The position numbers and the translations under genes are program-made. DNA of 64,000 bases from Dromiciops gliroides (Eukaryota > Chordata > Mammalia > Microbiotheria > Microbiotheriidae): NCBI RefSeq assembly GCF_019393635.1, contig NC_057864.1, positions 481,856,117 through 481,920,116 of the forward strand. The letters run 5' to 3'. Of the stretch, positions 10,208-22,600 are shown in pieces. The stretch's first letter is position 1, and every line of letters starts with the position of its first letter. The notes below the pieces were generated by a model. The model saw only the letters and a list, made by a program, of their open reading frames with translations, had not been told where the DNA came from and ran no database searches.

Positions 10208-11320
10208 GTGAGGCCCGGGCACGCGCCCAGGTGCGGGCGGGGGCGGGGCCGCGCCTCCCGAGAGGGCGGGGCCTAACGGGGCCGGGGGCCGTAACGGGTC
10301 TGCGTCTACCGGTCACGGACACGGACACGGCGCGCGGCGCAGTTGGGGGGCAGGTGAGGTGGGGGGAACGGGAAAGTGGGAGGGGGTCCTGGCTCCTGTT
10401 CAGGGTGAGTCAGGGGGCCGGGGAAAGGTGGGGGGAGGCCTTTGAAAGGGGCAAGTGGTAGTTTGGGGGCTCAGGGGGTCTCGGGGATTTGGGGGTCCTC
10501 AAGGAGCCAGTTTGGGGGCTTTTTGAGGGGGGCCCGAGAAGAGTCTATGGGCCGCCTCAGGGGATTCGGGAAGTTTAGGGGTTTCCAGAGTAGATTTGAA
10601 AGGAGGTTGCGGGCTCTCTGAGAGGCTGATGGGAATTTGAGGAACATTAGGGGAATTGGGGGTTCTTGGAGTGATTGAGAAGGGTTTGAGGACTTCTCTG
10701 GCAGCTTGAAAGGAGTTGGGGGGAAATCTCTGGAGGGCCAGGGATCGAATTTGGGTCCTCCTGGGATGCCTGAAAAGAGGTTGGGGGGAGCCTGAAATCA
10801 GATGGGGTGCCCAGAGGTGTCTGAGGTGGAGCAGGGGTGAAGAGCGCTGAGGAAGGTTGGGGTCCTTCGGACATAGGTTGAAGGGGCGTCACTGGGAGCC
10901 TGAAGGGGCTGAGATCGAGGGGAGTACAGGTTTGAGGGAGGGGGGAAACTGGGGTGATCGCGGAGCCGGAGGGTCCTTAGCAAAGCGAAGAGAGCTTAAA
11001 AGGGTTCTGGAGTCGGGCGAAGGGTGTTGCATAGATTCAAAACCCGGGACTGGGGAGCTGAGTTTGGGGGCCTGGGTATCAGGCAACATTTTCTGGGAGA
11101 CTTTAGCGACTGAGATTAGATGTGGAAGGAGGTGCCTCGGGGAGAGATTATACTTTTCTAGGGATGGAGCGGGGCCGGCACCCCACTCTGGTAAGGTGAA
11201 CATGGGAGAAGATTGGCCGCGGTTGCGGCTGCAAGTTTTTATGAATGTGGGTGACTTTATGAATGAAGCGGGTTTCTTTTTCCTGCTCGCCATACACCGC
11301 CCTTCCCCCCCCCATCTCCT

Positions 11321-11329
11321 TGTGAGTGA

Positions 11330-11373
<44 letters not shown>
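11321..11373. repeat. (TG)n microsatellite
   Basis: TGAG units followed by pure (TG)n at about 11335-11373. Confidence 0.95.
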
Positions 11374-11375
<2 letters not shown>

Positions 11376-11902
11376 AGCTTTGAGCTTTCTGCCTGAAACC
11401 GGGAGGGGAAGGGGGAGGGGTTGTGCCTTAAGGCAGTTAGTGAATTGGAGGTGGGGGCGGGGGCACTTCGGAAGGAGTTTTCTTGAATGGGGAAAGCTGG
11501 GAATTTGGTGGAAGTGTGTCTTGTTTTGTGAATGGGGCCCTACGCTAGGGATCCAGTTACAGTCTCTACCTGCTGCTGCTGGCTCTGCCATTCATAAAAG
11601 CAAAGCCAGATTTGTGTTGTGGGGGAGGGGACCTTAATTGGACTGTTTGACTTAGTTTTCTTGGGTGCAAAAAGAAGGAAGTAGTTTGAACTCCAGAATG
11701 AAATGCTTGCTTACATTCTAAGTAATTAATTTAAACAAAAAATGGAGTTTATTTTCTGGATGCTTAACTGTTAAGATCTGCTTAAGAGAGATTACCTCTG
11801 AATCTGGAAAAGATCTTTGTATTCATGGTGAAGGATTCTGTAATGTATTTCATAATAAGACTAAAAATATCTCACCGCTCTTGTCCCCGAACACACGCAC
11901 AG

Positions 11903-11903
<1 letters not shown>

Positions 11904-11942
<39 letters not shown>

Positions 11943-11960
11943 GCACACACACAGAGGCAC
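11904..11960. repeat. (CA)n microsatellite
   Basis: Pure (CA)n at about 11904-11938, then imperfect CGCACG/CACAGAGG units. Confidence 0.95.
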
Positions 11961-13021
11961 ACACTTAAACCGTAGACTGTGACAGATTGTAGAAAGTGAG
12001 AAAAAATGTTTTCGCATTCTTTTATGTTCTGCTTGAACATTCGAGATTTTTGCATAACCTTTGGAGACACTGGAGAAGGGCGGAGGGTAGCTTGAAAGTT
12101 TTGCTTCTTTTTGGATAGAGAGCGGTTTGTTTTTTCTTGCAAAGTTATGAAATGTACGTTGTGCTTTGTCCCTCCCCTCCCGCCTTCCCTTCCTCGGCTT
12201 GTATTAATTGCTGATTGGCATTGCCATGAAGTCAGAGAGGGGAATGTGGAAGACTGGGGAACCAACTTCTTAGTTATGAGCATTTCATCTGCTTTTATAA
12301 TTAGTGTTCAAAACAATCTCATGGTTATCACCTACTGGAAAATATCTAGTTTTAACTTGATAGGAAAATTGATCCTTAATCTAGGGAGAGCTAAAATTGT
12401 AATACTTGAATAAATAAAGTCAGATTCTTCCTCCTACTTGGTTACTTTTCACAGCCTTTAGTATGGAAAAATGGGCTATAATATATTGGAAAGAAAGTAT
12501 CTTCTTAAAATTATGATTTTTTTCCCCCAAATTAGGGTAGCTATTTGACTCTCATTTTCCCTTCTTTCAAATTGCCTAAAAGGGTTTTAGTTTTGTTTCC
12601 TTAATGCCTTTTTTGGGAAATAAACTTAACCAGAAATAAAATCTGCTTAATAAACAACTTATATTTGTGAATCTGTCAGCTCATAAGCCTTTTGAAGTGC
12701 AAGAAAGCCCTTGGAAGTTTCTACAGTGGCATTCATTCCATAGTTTCTTTGAACTAGTCTCTGCAGTTTATATCACAAAGGTGTGGCCTCTGCACATAAA
12801 TCGATGGCTTGGAGTAGATTTTGAAGCCGAAAAGTCATGAATGAGAATGAATCGAAGCAAGATCATTGTGGTGTTGAAAAATGAGGTGCAAACATTTTCC
12901 GGCTAAATATTCATCTGAGATGCTTTCTCTTGGTATTTGATTTTCAGTTTGGCAATCACTGAATTCTTGAGGTTGGAGCTTCTTTGCTTCCTCCACTGGC
13001 CTCTGTCAAGATGCTACTTGT

Positions 13022-13044
13022 CTATAAATAACCACTATAAATAC
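13022..13044 (+). promoter_or_regulatory. Paired MEF2-like motifs
   Basis: CTATAAATAA (13022-13031) matches YTAWWWWTAR. CTATAAATAC (13035-13044) matches except for the last base. They are 13 bp apart, within 325 bp upstream of exon 2. Motif evidence only. Confidence 0.3.
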
Positions 13045-13346
13045 CCTCACGACCATTTCACGATGACCTTCGATGAATCCTTTTGAAATGTGGATTATTC
13101 CTCCCCCTCCCGGCTTCATTCCTGTTTTGTTAAAGGGTAGCACGCCTCTGGTCAAGGAAAAGACGGACAGGCAAATAGATTTGTCTTTTAAATGTCATAT
13201 ATTTGAGGCTTTTAATCAAGCACAGCAGTTAGTGGCCGTAAGTGTCTTTGAGTGCCACCAAGAAAGGAGAATGTTCCCTTTGAGAGCTTAAAGAAACAGT
13301 GGCTTAGAATTCTTTATGTCTTTCTGTTTTCCCCCTTATTTCTCAG

Positions 13347-13492
13347 TTTGAAATCTGCGAGCTTCACAAAACAACAGGACCCCTTCAGCCCAGGAATTAC
13401 TCGATGCTGAAGCTTTTCAGAGGGATATTAAAGACATTAGAAGCACAATGGATGGTTTTTATGATCAGCAAGTCCCTTTTATGGTCCCAGGG
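13347..13492 (+). CDS. ETV5: ETV5 exon 2: 5' UTR and start codon
   Basis: Acceptor TTATTTCTCAG ends at 13346 and donor GGG|GTAAGT begins at 13493. The start codon is 13448-13450 in a strong context (A at -3, G at +4). It encodes 15 residues, [15 protein letters not shown], the invariant PEA3-family beginning, and ends in phase 0. An upstream ATG at 13404 lies in another frame (see the uORF entry). Confidence 0.95.
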
Positions 13493-13655
13493 GTAAGTTT
13501 ATATGGTCTTTTGTTTGTGTTTGGAGTCTCTTCTCCCAGTGCAGTTAAAGCTGCCACCTCTCTCCAAAGGCTTGTGCTGAAGGGGAGTGTCGAGCCTGCA
13601 ACTCTCTGCTTCTTTCAGAAACCTCACCCTGAGGACTATCGAGCAAGGCCTGTGA
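13404..13655 (+). other. Upstream ORF overlapping the ETV5 start codon
   Basis: ATG at 13404-13406 is the only ATG in the predicted leader. Its frame differs from the main one. It runs to the end of exon 2 (13492), joins exon 3 at 13619 and stops at TGA 13653-13655, giving 41 codons plus stop in spliced RNA. The start context is weak (T at -3, C at +4), so leaky scanning is likely. Translation is inferred. Confidence 0.55.
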
Positions 13656-16600
13656 TTGACAGAAAGAGAAAGTTCTTGGACACAGATCTGGCTCACGACT
13701 CAGAAGGTAGTGTGCTGGGCTGTATTAGAGCATCACTTAAATCAAGCAGCATGGAGACTTCTCCTCTTCCCAAGTAGCTTGTAACTTCTTTTGTTTTATT
13801 GTTATGTTCAATTCCAGAGTTGTTTCAGGATCTCAGCCAACTCCAGGAGGCCTGGTTAGCTGAAGGCAAGTTTCTGAGCTGTCCACTTTTTGCATGCAAA
13901 ATATTTGACTGCACATTTTCATATAAATGAAAAGTTCTAAAATGTCTTTTTCTCCCCCCAGCACAAGTTCCGGACGATGAACAGTTTGTCCCAGATTTTC
14001 AGTCTGATAACCGTAAGCACCTTCCTAGTTATTGTTCCTTGATCTCATTTGAACTCTCAATGATAAAAAATAATCCTAGCTGACCTTTGTATGCTGACCT
14101 CTACTGTTTACAAAGCACCATTAATTTTCTGGGCATTCTGACATATCATGAGCATTGTGAATATCACTTATTTCAGCTACTGCTGGAATCTCTAGTAAAA
14201 TAACACTCATCGATTACTGAAACTGCCACTCTAGTCTTACTCAAACTCGGTCACAAACTTGTATTCTCAAAAGCTGCTCTGGACTAATTCAAGGTCTATG
14301 GGCTCCTCCCAGCTTCAGGAGGAAGGAAGGGTTTAAGGATGGGTCCAGGGCTCAATTCCAAGTGTGTTGTCAGAGGACCAACTTAACTAGCTAAGTTCGA
14401 TGAGGCTCACCACCAGGGACTTGAAGAGAATTTCAGAGGACTAGTGCATGGAGGGAATCTCATGGAAGCTATTTCTAAAATGTATACACTGGAGTCAGGG
14501 ACCTTAATTATTTGAGGATCCTTTGGTGAGGGCCTCACACCTCAGTGAACCTCAGTGTCAGGTGTGAATATCAGAACATGTAGGTACCGATTCAAGGATA
14601 TTAGCTGCTGGGTTGGGGGTCAGGGGCAGGTATTGAATTTCTTCCCTAAGTTTATTTTCTAGGCATGGCTTTTTCTCCCCACCTCCCCCCCCCCTTCTGA
14701 CTACCAAAGGATCACAGGTAATTGATGTTTCTTTTTGTGATTACAAAGGCCATTGGGTCTTGTTTGTACCTTGAAATTAAAAGACGGTGATTGTGGTGGT
14801 GTGTGACCAAACATTGATAGAGAGGGCATTGGCTTCTAACCCTGTTGCCCTTGCTCTGATAAATACAGGGGTTTCTGTTTTTCTCATTTGCAGACAGTTT
14901 TTTCCTTGAAATGAACATTAATTGCTCATTACTTCGGGGGCAATAAAATGTAATGGTGAAAACACAAGGCGGCTCTTGGTGTCCGCAATGAGATGGTTTC
15001 TTCGGCCCTCGCCTTTCAGTGCTGCCTTCAACAGGTTTGGTAGCTTTTATGGGCCAAGAGGCCGTCAAGGACAGAGCTTGCTGATGAAATTTGAGCAGTG
15101 CAGAGCTGCTGGAGAGAGAGCATTAGTCACCAGCAAGTGAGCACGGCTAAGAGAAAATGGAAGAAAATGGTGCCCCTCTGGAGAGTTGCATCATGGAGAG
15201 AATCATGTCTCTTAGTCATCGCTTGTGATAGCAAACACCTGAGCCAGGCAGAGATCTACTTTCTCCCTCTCTACCCAGGAAACTGTTTACAGTTTGGGAT
15301 CATTCTGATTGAAGGGATGGGTGTGTGTGTGTGTGTGTGTGTGTGCGCGTTCGCGCACATGCATGTGAGTGTCTCTGTGTATGTGAGCATGTGTGTGTGT
15401 GTGTGTGAGTGAGTGTGTCCCTGTACATGTGAGTTTGTGTGTCTCTGTGTCTGTGTGAGTGTGTCTCTGTGTACATGAGAATATATGTGTCTGTGCGGAC
15501 ACTGTGCACTGAGGCAGCCTCTCTGGGGCATGCCCTCAGGAGGGATGTTCTGAATCACTAATGGTTAGAACAGAGGTACCAGTGAAACATTCTTTAATAA
15601 GGAGCCTTGTCTCTAAGGCACATTGCCATGAAACTTGAAAAGGAAACAAAGTGAGCCCATAGGTGAACGGCTTCCTCAGCTTGGTCACAGCTTGCTCTAT
15701 TAAAGTAAATATGTGTTAATTATTGCTCTTTGATTGCTTTAAAGTGATTGGGAAGCTTGCCACTAAATGGCTAAAGACAACTCAACTTTTCTGTTTTCTT
15801 CCAAGATGAAAGGCAGGGGATTTGTAGTCCGGCTTTGTTCTGTGTTGGTGATGTGGCCCGGCCCTTCCAAACTGCTGCCGACTGTGTGGGAGGTGGCTTT
15901 TTTCCTTTTTTTTTTTTTTTTTTTTTTGGCAGAGGCTCTTTGAAATGCCTTCATTGACACTATGTTTCTTTATAACCTGAAGAGTTATAAGGAGAAGTAA
16001 GAGGACTGCCTTTGAATTAACTTCACATTTGGGACCATACGGAAATAGACTTTGAGGTAGCTGCTAGCACTTCCAATTTATATTTGGAGAAATATTTATG
16101 GGTTAATATTACAGTAAAGGGCAGCTAGGTGGTGCTGCAGTGGATAGAGTGCCTGGCCTGGAGTCAGAAAGACTCTTCATTAGTTCAAATCCAGCCTCAG
16201 TTACTCAATAGCTAGCTAAATGGCCCTGGGCAAGTCACTTAACCCTTCAGTTTCCTCATCTGTAAAATGAGCTGGAGAAGGAATTAAACCACTCTAGTAT
16301 TTTTGCCAAGAAAACCCCAAATGGGGTCACCAAGAGTCAGTCACAACTGAACAACAAACAATATTACAAGCAAAGAAATTGATGACTAGTTGATTCTTTG
16401 GAAATGCAGGTTTGGTTAATAAGTTTTAATCATTTACCCAAAATGCAAGAGCTTTGGAGGTCAGCCTCTCTGTTAATGTATAGATTTTGAATTGTCTGCT
16501 TTTCTCTTTAGTTTTTGATTACAACAGTCTGAGTTTAGCAGGATGCTTATAGTTGAATTAGATAACCCTCTCTGTAGGATCATGGAGTTGAAGGGAACCT

Positions 16601-19600
16601 TTGAGGTTGGCTAGACCATTCACTATCTGAAACCTGAATCCCCCTGTAACATTCTCAAAAAGTGGTCACTGAGCCTCTCCTTGGAGACCACCTCTGATAG
16701 GAAACTTGAATAGTTCATCCATTTGTGGACATCTCTAATTACTAGGAATTAGTATGCTGAAATTGACCTCCCTATGATTTTTAGCCATTGGTCCAGTTTC
16801 TGCTCTCTGGGCCAGACAGAATCATTCTAATCAATCTCCCACTTGACAGCCCTTCAGATATTTGAGGATGGGGGTGGGATCTGTTTGTACATCCCAGGTC
16901 CAAACCCTCTCACTCTGTCTCTACCTAGTCCCCGTTTTTCGATCTTTATGTGGAAGGATTTCTGGTTTCTTCACCATCCCATTCGTACTCTAGCTTGACA
17001 GTTCATTCATCCAGACACAGCTTCATGGAAGGGGGTCTGACCTAGGCAGTGTGCCCTGGCTTCTTCTAGATCAGGGGTTCTCACCTTTTTTGGGGTCATG
17101 GACTGGTGAGGTCTACGGGCCCCTTCTTGGAATAATGTTTTAAAATGTGAGAAGTAAAATACATAAGATTACAAAGGAAATTGAAATCTATTTATCAGAA
17201 CAGTTTTTTAAAAACCAAATTCATAGGACTCAGCTTAAGAACCCCTATTCACATGCTAGGTTTGTATTGCAGTCTATAAAATCACCCAGATCTTTTTAAA
17301 ATGGACACCTTTCCAGTAATGTCTCTCACATATTATATTTGTACAATTGAGACTTTGGATCTAAGTGCAAAACTTTGCATTTATCCCTATTTTCCTTCAT
17401 TATATTTGGCCCATCATTCCAGCCTACTGAGATGTCCTCAAGACCCCAACATTCTGTCATCCACCATATTAGTTTTCCTTCCCAATTTGATCTATGGATT
17501 TTGGTGTGGTTTTGGGGTTTTTGTGTGAGGCAATAGGGGTTAAGTGGTTTTCCCATGTTACACAGCTCCAGGACCAGTGCTCTATCCACTGTGCCACCTA
17601 GCTGCCCCTTGTGGACTTGATAAACATACCACCTTTCTTCATTTAAATGGACGGTGATTGGGAATGTTGAACTAGACAGACTTAAGGACAGACCTCTTCA
17701 TGCTAGACATACCTCCTTGCCTGGGACATTCAGTTTCCAGTCAGTTTAACAGTACATTTATTATGTACCTCCTGTCTACCAGGTACTGTGCTAACACTAA
17801 GGATATCAAAACAAAAATAAAACAATTCCTTCCCCTCCAGGAATCTATATTTGGGGACCTGGGATCTATATTTGGGGAGCAATGTATACTCAAATAAGTA
17901 AATCTAATATATATGCAAAATTAAAAGTCTTTAGTCAATAAATATTGTACATCACCATCCCCTGTTAGATTGGAAGCTCCTTGCAGGCAGGGATCATCTT
18001 TTTCCTATTTGTATCCATGGTTCTTAGCACAGTGCCTGGCACATGGTAGGTGATTTTAAAAATGTTTATTGACTATGGGGAAAAAAAAAGTAATTTCCTA
18101 GAGTGAGGGGCACTGCTAACTGGAATAATCAGGAAAGGCATCTTTGTGAGTGAAACTCTTGAGCCGAGGCTTGTAGAAGAGAGATGTGATTCCCAAGAGG
18201 TGGAGGTAAGGAGAGAAAGTGTTTGGGGCCTGGGAGATAGCCTATGCAAAGTCACAGAGGTGGGAGACAGACTGTCCCATCTGAGAACAGCAAGGTGGCT
18301 ACTTTGGCTGGGAGGCCAGATTGGGGGGGGCGGGGGGCAATGAGGGTTAAGCGATTTGCCCAGGGTCACATAGCTAGTAAGTGTCAAGTATCTGAGGCTG
18401 GATTTGAACTCAGGTCTTCCTGAATCCAGAGCCAGTACTGTGCCACCTACTTGCCCTGAGAAGCCAGATTCTTGAAGGGGATTTTTTTGAAACTAGCCTG
18501 GAAAGATAGGTTGGCTATAGATGGCCAAGCTCTTTACATACGGCCCTTAATGAACACTTGTGGAGCAATCCCAGGTCTGCCTGACTGTACTAGTCACTAG
18601 TTCACCTTCCTCCATTTTGGCTGCCATCATAGCACCAGGTCATTTGACAGATGCTTTCTTCAGGTCTGAGGAGTCTACCCACAGCGTTTCTCTGGTCAGT
18701 TGAGGGGCCCTGTTCAAAAAGGAAATGGAACTAATTTGACTCGACTTGAACCTGTGTTAGTTCATGGAGATCACTGCTTCCCTTTCTCTGGGGACAAGTG
18801 GTCTCTAATAATCCATTCCAGAATTTTCCCCAATTAATATGAAGCCCACTTGCCCATAACGTGCCTTTTTCCAGCTCATTTCAAGGCACAGGGTTTTAGA
18901 GTAGGACAGCCATGGGGTATATATTTGCCACAGAGTTAAGAAAGATTATATGTTAGCCCTCTGAATCCTTTCTTACTTTTCAGCATCCACTTTGATTATA
19001 ATTAACATTAGCAGCACAGAAGCACAAAGGCCTGGCACACTCAAGTGCTGGCCCACAGGCTGGCTTCTTTTCTCTGAAAGCCCCAAGCTCTTGAGTCAGT
19101 TTCTGGAAGATCATGTGATTTTGCCAGAGGTGAGGGAGGGGCTTGTTCAAGTTTAATGAAACTTGATTGCCGTTGGTCATACATGCCACATTTTATAGCA
19201 TCACTGAAATCTCTCTACACAAGCATCAGTGCCACAATTACAGAAAGATGAAACTCTGAAACTGCTGTTTATCTGTGCCCTGTCATTGCTAACAATGACA
19301 TTGCCTATGAACCACAGGGCATTTGTTAATTCGCCAAAAAAAGTAGGAAAAGGAACCAACCAGGAAACATTTTATTATAGGAAGATGAGAAATCATCATC
19401 CTCAAAATAATGAGTTGTGCTAAATGTGTTTCTGGGCCTTTTCCCTGCCTCTTGATAGAATACGTCTCCATAGTCCACTTAACTACAGCTTAAATGAGGC
19501 AACCTTTAATTCTTAGAAATACCTCTAACGACCTCCTTCGGTATTTTCTCTGGCATTTCCCCACCTAGATCCAAGAAATTATTTCTACTGGTAAACATCT

Positions 19601-22600
19601 CCCTCAACCAGAATCTTGGTGGTCAGGCTTAGGGTTATTATTTCTTAGAGACACTAATAATCCATCAGTGATTTCTGTTGAATATCACTCTTCCTTGTGA
19701 CCTTTACCCTGGCCCCGCAGGGTCTTCCCATAGAATTGTGGACTGTTAAAGGCCTTTTCAGTTAATCTCATAATTTCACAGATCTGGAGAAGGTTGGTGA
19801 TTTGCCCGCCATCATAGTCTTTATAGGTTTTGGGGATGCAAGAAAGGAACAAAAAAAGACTTGAGCTGGCCTGAATGACGACCTTTGGTGTCCTTCCCCG
19901 CTTGGAAGTGCTTTTCTTCTATAAAATGACAACCTTAAAGGGGGGAGAAAAAGAAATGCTTTTAAAAAAAAATTCAGTTTGCAGACTTCTAGAGAATAGG
20001 CTCTACGTGGCCTGTGCGGGTACTCGTGGTTTTCTTAATGGTTTCAGATCCCTGGATACAGACCCAGATGGAGTCCTTACACTCGAGAGGATCTTAAGAC
20101 TTTAAGCCGAGAGGCCTAAATCACAGTGCTGGTTCTAACCCTGGCTTATTTACATAACCTGATGGAAATTATTTAAATTCTCTTTATGTTTCCATTTCTG
20201 CACATATAGAGTAGGGAAGTTTTGACTTCTATGTAGAGTAATTAAAAAGACCCATGATTTTGTAGGTGTGCATATTCTCTCAACACAACAACTTCTTGAG
20301 TTGTTGCTGTGGCTCTTTTCTAGTGGTGAACCCCTTTCCACTTGGGCGGCTCCCAGAATTCCAGACATATACAGCCAACTCTGAGCCTCTGCTTGAAACC
20401 TCTCAAGCTTGATAGGCCCTGCCAGAGTGTGTGTGTTCCACAAACATTCTCCAGTGCTGGGACCCACATCATCTGGGCTGTGCCCCACAGCGAGGGATCA
20501 GGAAAGGACGCCTCTGGGCTAGGTTACCTAGGTTTGGTGCTAGTTCGCTAGCCAAGTGATCAAGGACATAGTACTTTACCTGTGAGCCTCAGTTTCTCCA
20601 TCTGTAAAGATTTCTGTAATACTATTTTCACTCATATATCATTTGTGGAAGAAAGAACTTTGTAAAACCTTAAATACTGTGTTATGGTGTAATATAATCA
20701 TTCATCTCCATACTTCAAAGAAAGATCACTTGTATTTCTGTCCATTATTACTGTTTATGAGAACAGAGACTTGGGGCAGCCTGCAGAGCTGTAGGTTCCT
20801 TCACATTTTTCACTGAGTGAGACGGAGATTGAGGCCACTTAACTCAAGTATTTAGAAGATTAGCCAGTATCTTGTGATGAGAAGTTGTGTGGGTGCTAGG
20901 CTTGGATTCTGGGGGCTGGGATCTATAGCATGACTGATCCTTGCTGTGTGACTTGGGGCAAGTCATTCATCATATTTTTGCTACTTACCTCAGGATTGTT
21001 GTGCAGAAAGTGCTTTGTAAACCTCAAACTGAAGGGTAAACGTGGATTATTTCTTAATCAACCTCTTCGACTACTATTTTAAAGAGGATTTTAAAATTAT
21101 TATTATCAGAATGACTATTTTGCTTCTCAACCTTTTATAAAGTCATGGAATGTTACGTGAAAGTCTAGAATGAGTCCTGGGTTTTGAAAGGGAAGGTTAA
21201 ATGATCACTTGCTGGAAGAGGTAGCATTTAATAATAGATCACTCAACCAATAGAAAACTGAGGAGTTTGCGGTTCTGGGGAGGTTATCAAAATTCCACCT
21301 AAAGTTTTTCATCTGTAATAATGGGGATGATAAGACTCGGGCTGCCTCCTTTGCAGGGCATTGTGGGGATTGTGCTGTCTGAATGTCAAGTTATTGGGTG
21401 GTTTTTGTTTGTTTGTGTGTGTGTTTTTTGGTGAGGCGGCTGAGGTTAAACGATTTGCCCAGGGTCACACAGCTAGTAATCGTGAAGGATCTGAGGCCTG
21501 ATTTGAACTCAGGTCCTCCCGAATCCAGGGCCAGTGCTCCATCCACTGCGCCACCTAGCTGCCCCTGAGTTATTGGTTTTAATAGTGGCATTGTTGTAGC
21601 ATTTCATTTAGAGCCCAGTTGTAAATCCAGGTAGCCCATTTTTCTCAGACCTGAATTTCAGAGAGCAACTGGAAATGACCAGAAGCATTACAAGTAACTT
21701 GCTGCAGGCAAGCTCGGTGACAAACCATCAGGCCTAAACTTTCAGAAACGTTCAGTCAATAAAGTGTGATGGAAGGAACAGGGCAGGCTTGTTCCATGAT
21801 TGTGGCTAGAATTCGGAAGTGGAAAGCAGAGGGTTTTTTGTTTTTGTTTTTTTTTAATTAGTGAGGCAATGGGGGTTAAGTGACTTGCCCAGGGTCACAC
21901 AGGATTTGAACTCAGGTACTCCTGATTCCAGGGCTGGTGCTCTATCCACTATGCCACCTAGCTGCCCCAAGCAGAGGGTTTTTAACCCTATTTGAATCTT
22001 GGGTCATTTTTCACCAGCTGGAGTAGTAGTTCTGCAGTAGCGTATGGGATCTGGACCGTGGTACAATGCCTTTTCCTCCCACGTTCTGATCATTTCGCGT
22101 CTGCTTTTGTACACGGGAGGCACTTGTTATCGTTAGCCTTTTTTCTTTGCTTTGTCTGAAGGGACCACCCTCCAGACCTTTGGGGCAAGGGGGAAGAGGC
22201 GCCCGTTGATGGTTTAAATAAGAGTACCAGACTTGGGACTCTTATTTCATTTTCAAAAATGAATGCTTTTCTATATGATGAGTTGCTTTGAGGGCAGAGG
22301 AGAAAAGAAAGGGAAGCTCAGGGAAGAGGACCAGGGAGCCAGAAGCAAAGATGATCTGGAACATGCTGCACCCCCTTTGTGTTCTCTTCTCAGGAAATGC
22401 TGCCATTGCTGTCAAGCAGCCGTTGACATTTTGGCTTTCTCATTTTCGTTCGTCTGCTGGGCTTTGAGTTCCTGGTTCCTAGGGTCAGAGTTCCTCTTTC
22501 CCTAAATGAGCCTAAATGAGTTTAGCAAAATTCTCTTTCATCAAATTCTAGTTCATTTGTCTTAGTAAAAACAAGAAAGGTGAAAGAATTCTGCTCAAGA

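Larger units (their letters stand above)
9690..10350. promoter_or_regulatory. ETV5: ETV5 CpG-island promoter
   Basis: Sharply GC-rich, CpG-dense island in otherwise CpG-poor DNA, ending in the non-coding first exon of ETV5. It has four CCAAT boxes in alternating orientation: 9697-9701 (reverse), 9781-9785 (forward), 9818-9822 (reverse) and 9876-9880 (forward). GC boxes (GGGCGGGGC type) lie near 9860, 10237 and 10264. No convincing TATA box lies at the likely start region (about 9900-10000), which suits a dispersed CpG-island promoter. The exact transcription start cannot be read from sequence. Confidence 0.85.
10208..13346 (+). other. ETV5: ETV5 intron 1
   Basis: Spans donor GTGAGG at 10208 to acceptor TTTCTCAG ending at 13346. 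The first kilobase is G-rich and unique. A TG microsatellite (11321-11373) and a CA microsatellite (11904-11938) follow. The rest (about 11960-13340) is AT-rich and free of recognisable SINEs, with a MEF2-like pair at 13022-13044. No other exon was recognised. Confidence 0.75.

Noticed and set aside
9723..10328. 201-codon minus-strand open frame over the promoter
   Set aside because: GC-rich CpG-island DNA has few stop codons. The frame is Pro/Ala/Arg-rich with no domain and lies opposite the ETV5 first exon.
13707..13777. Extension of the ETV5 frame past exon 3 to a stop at 13777
   Set aside because: This is intron 3 readthrough; the donor GAAG|GTAGTG and the perfect continuation in exon 4 show that it is spliced out.
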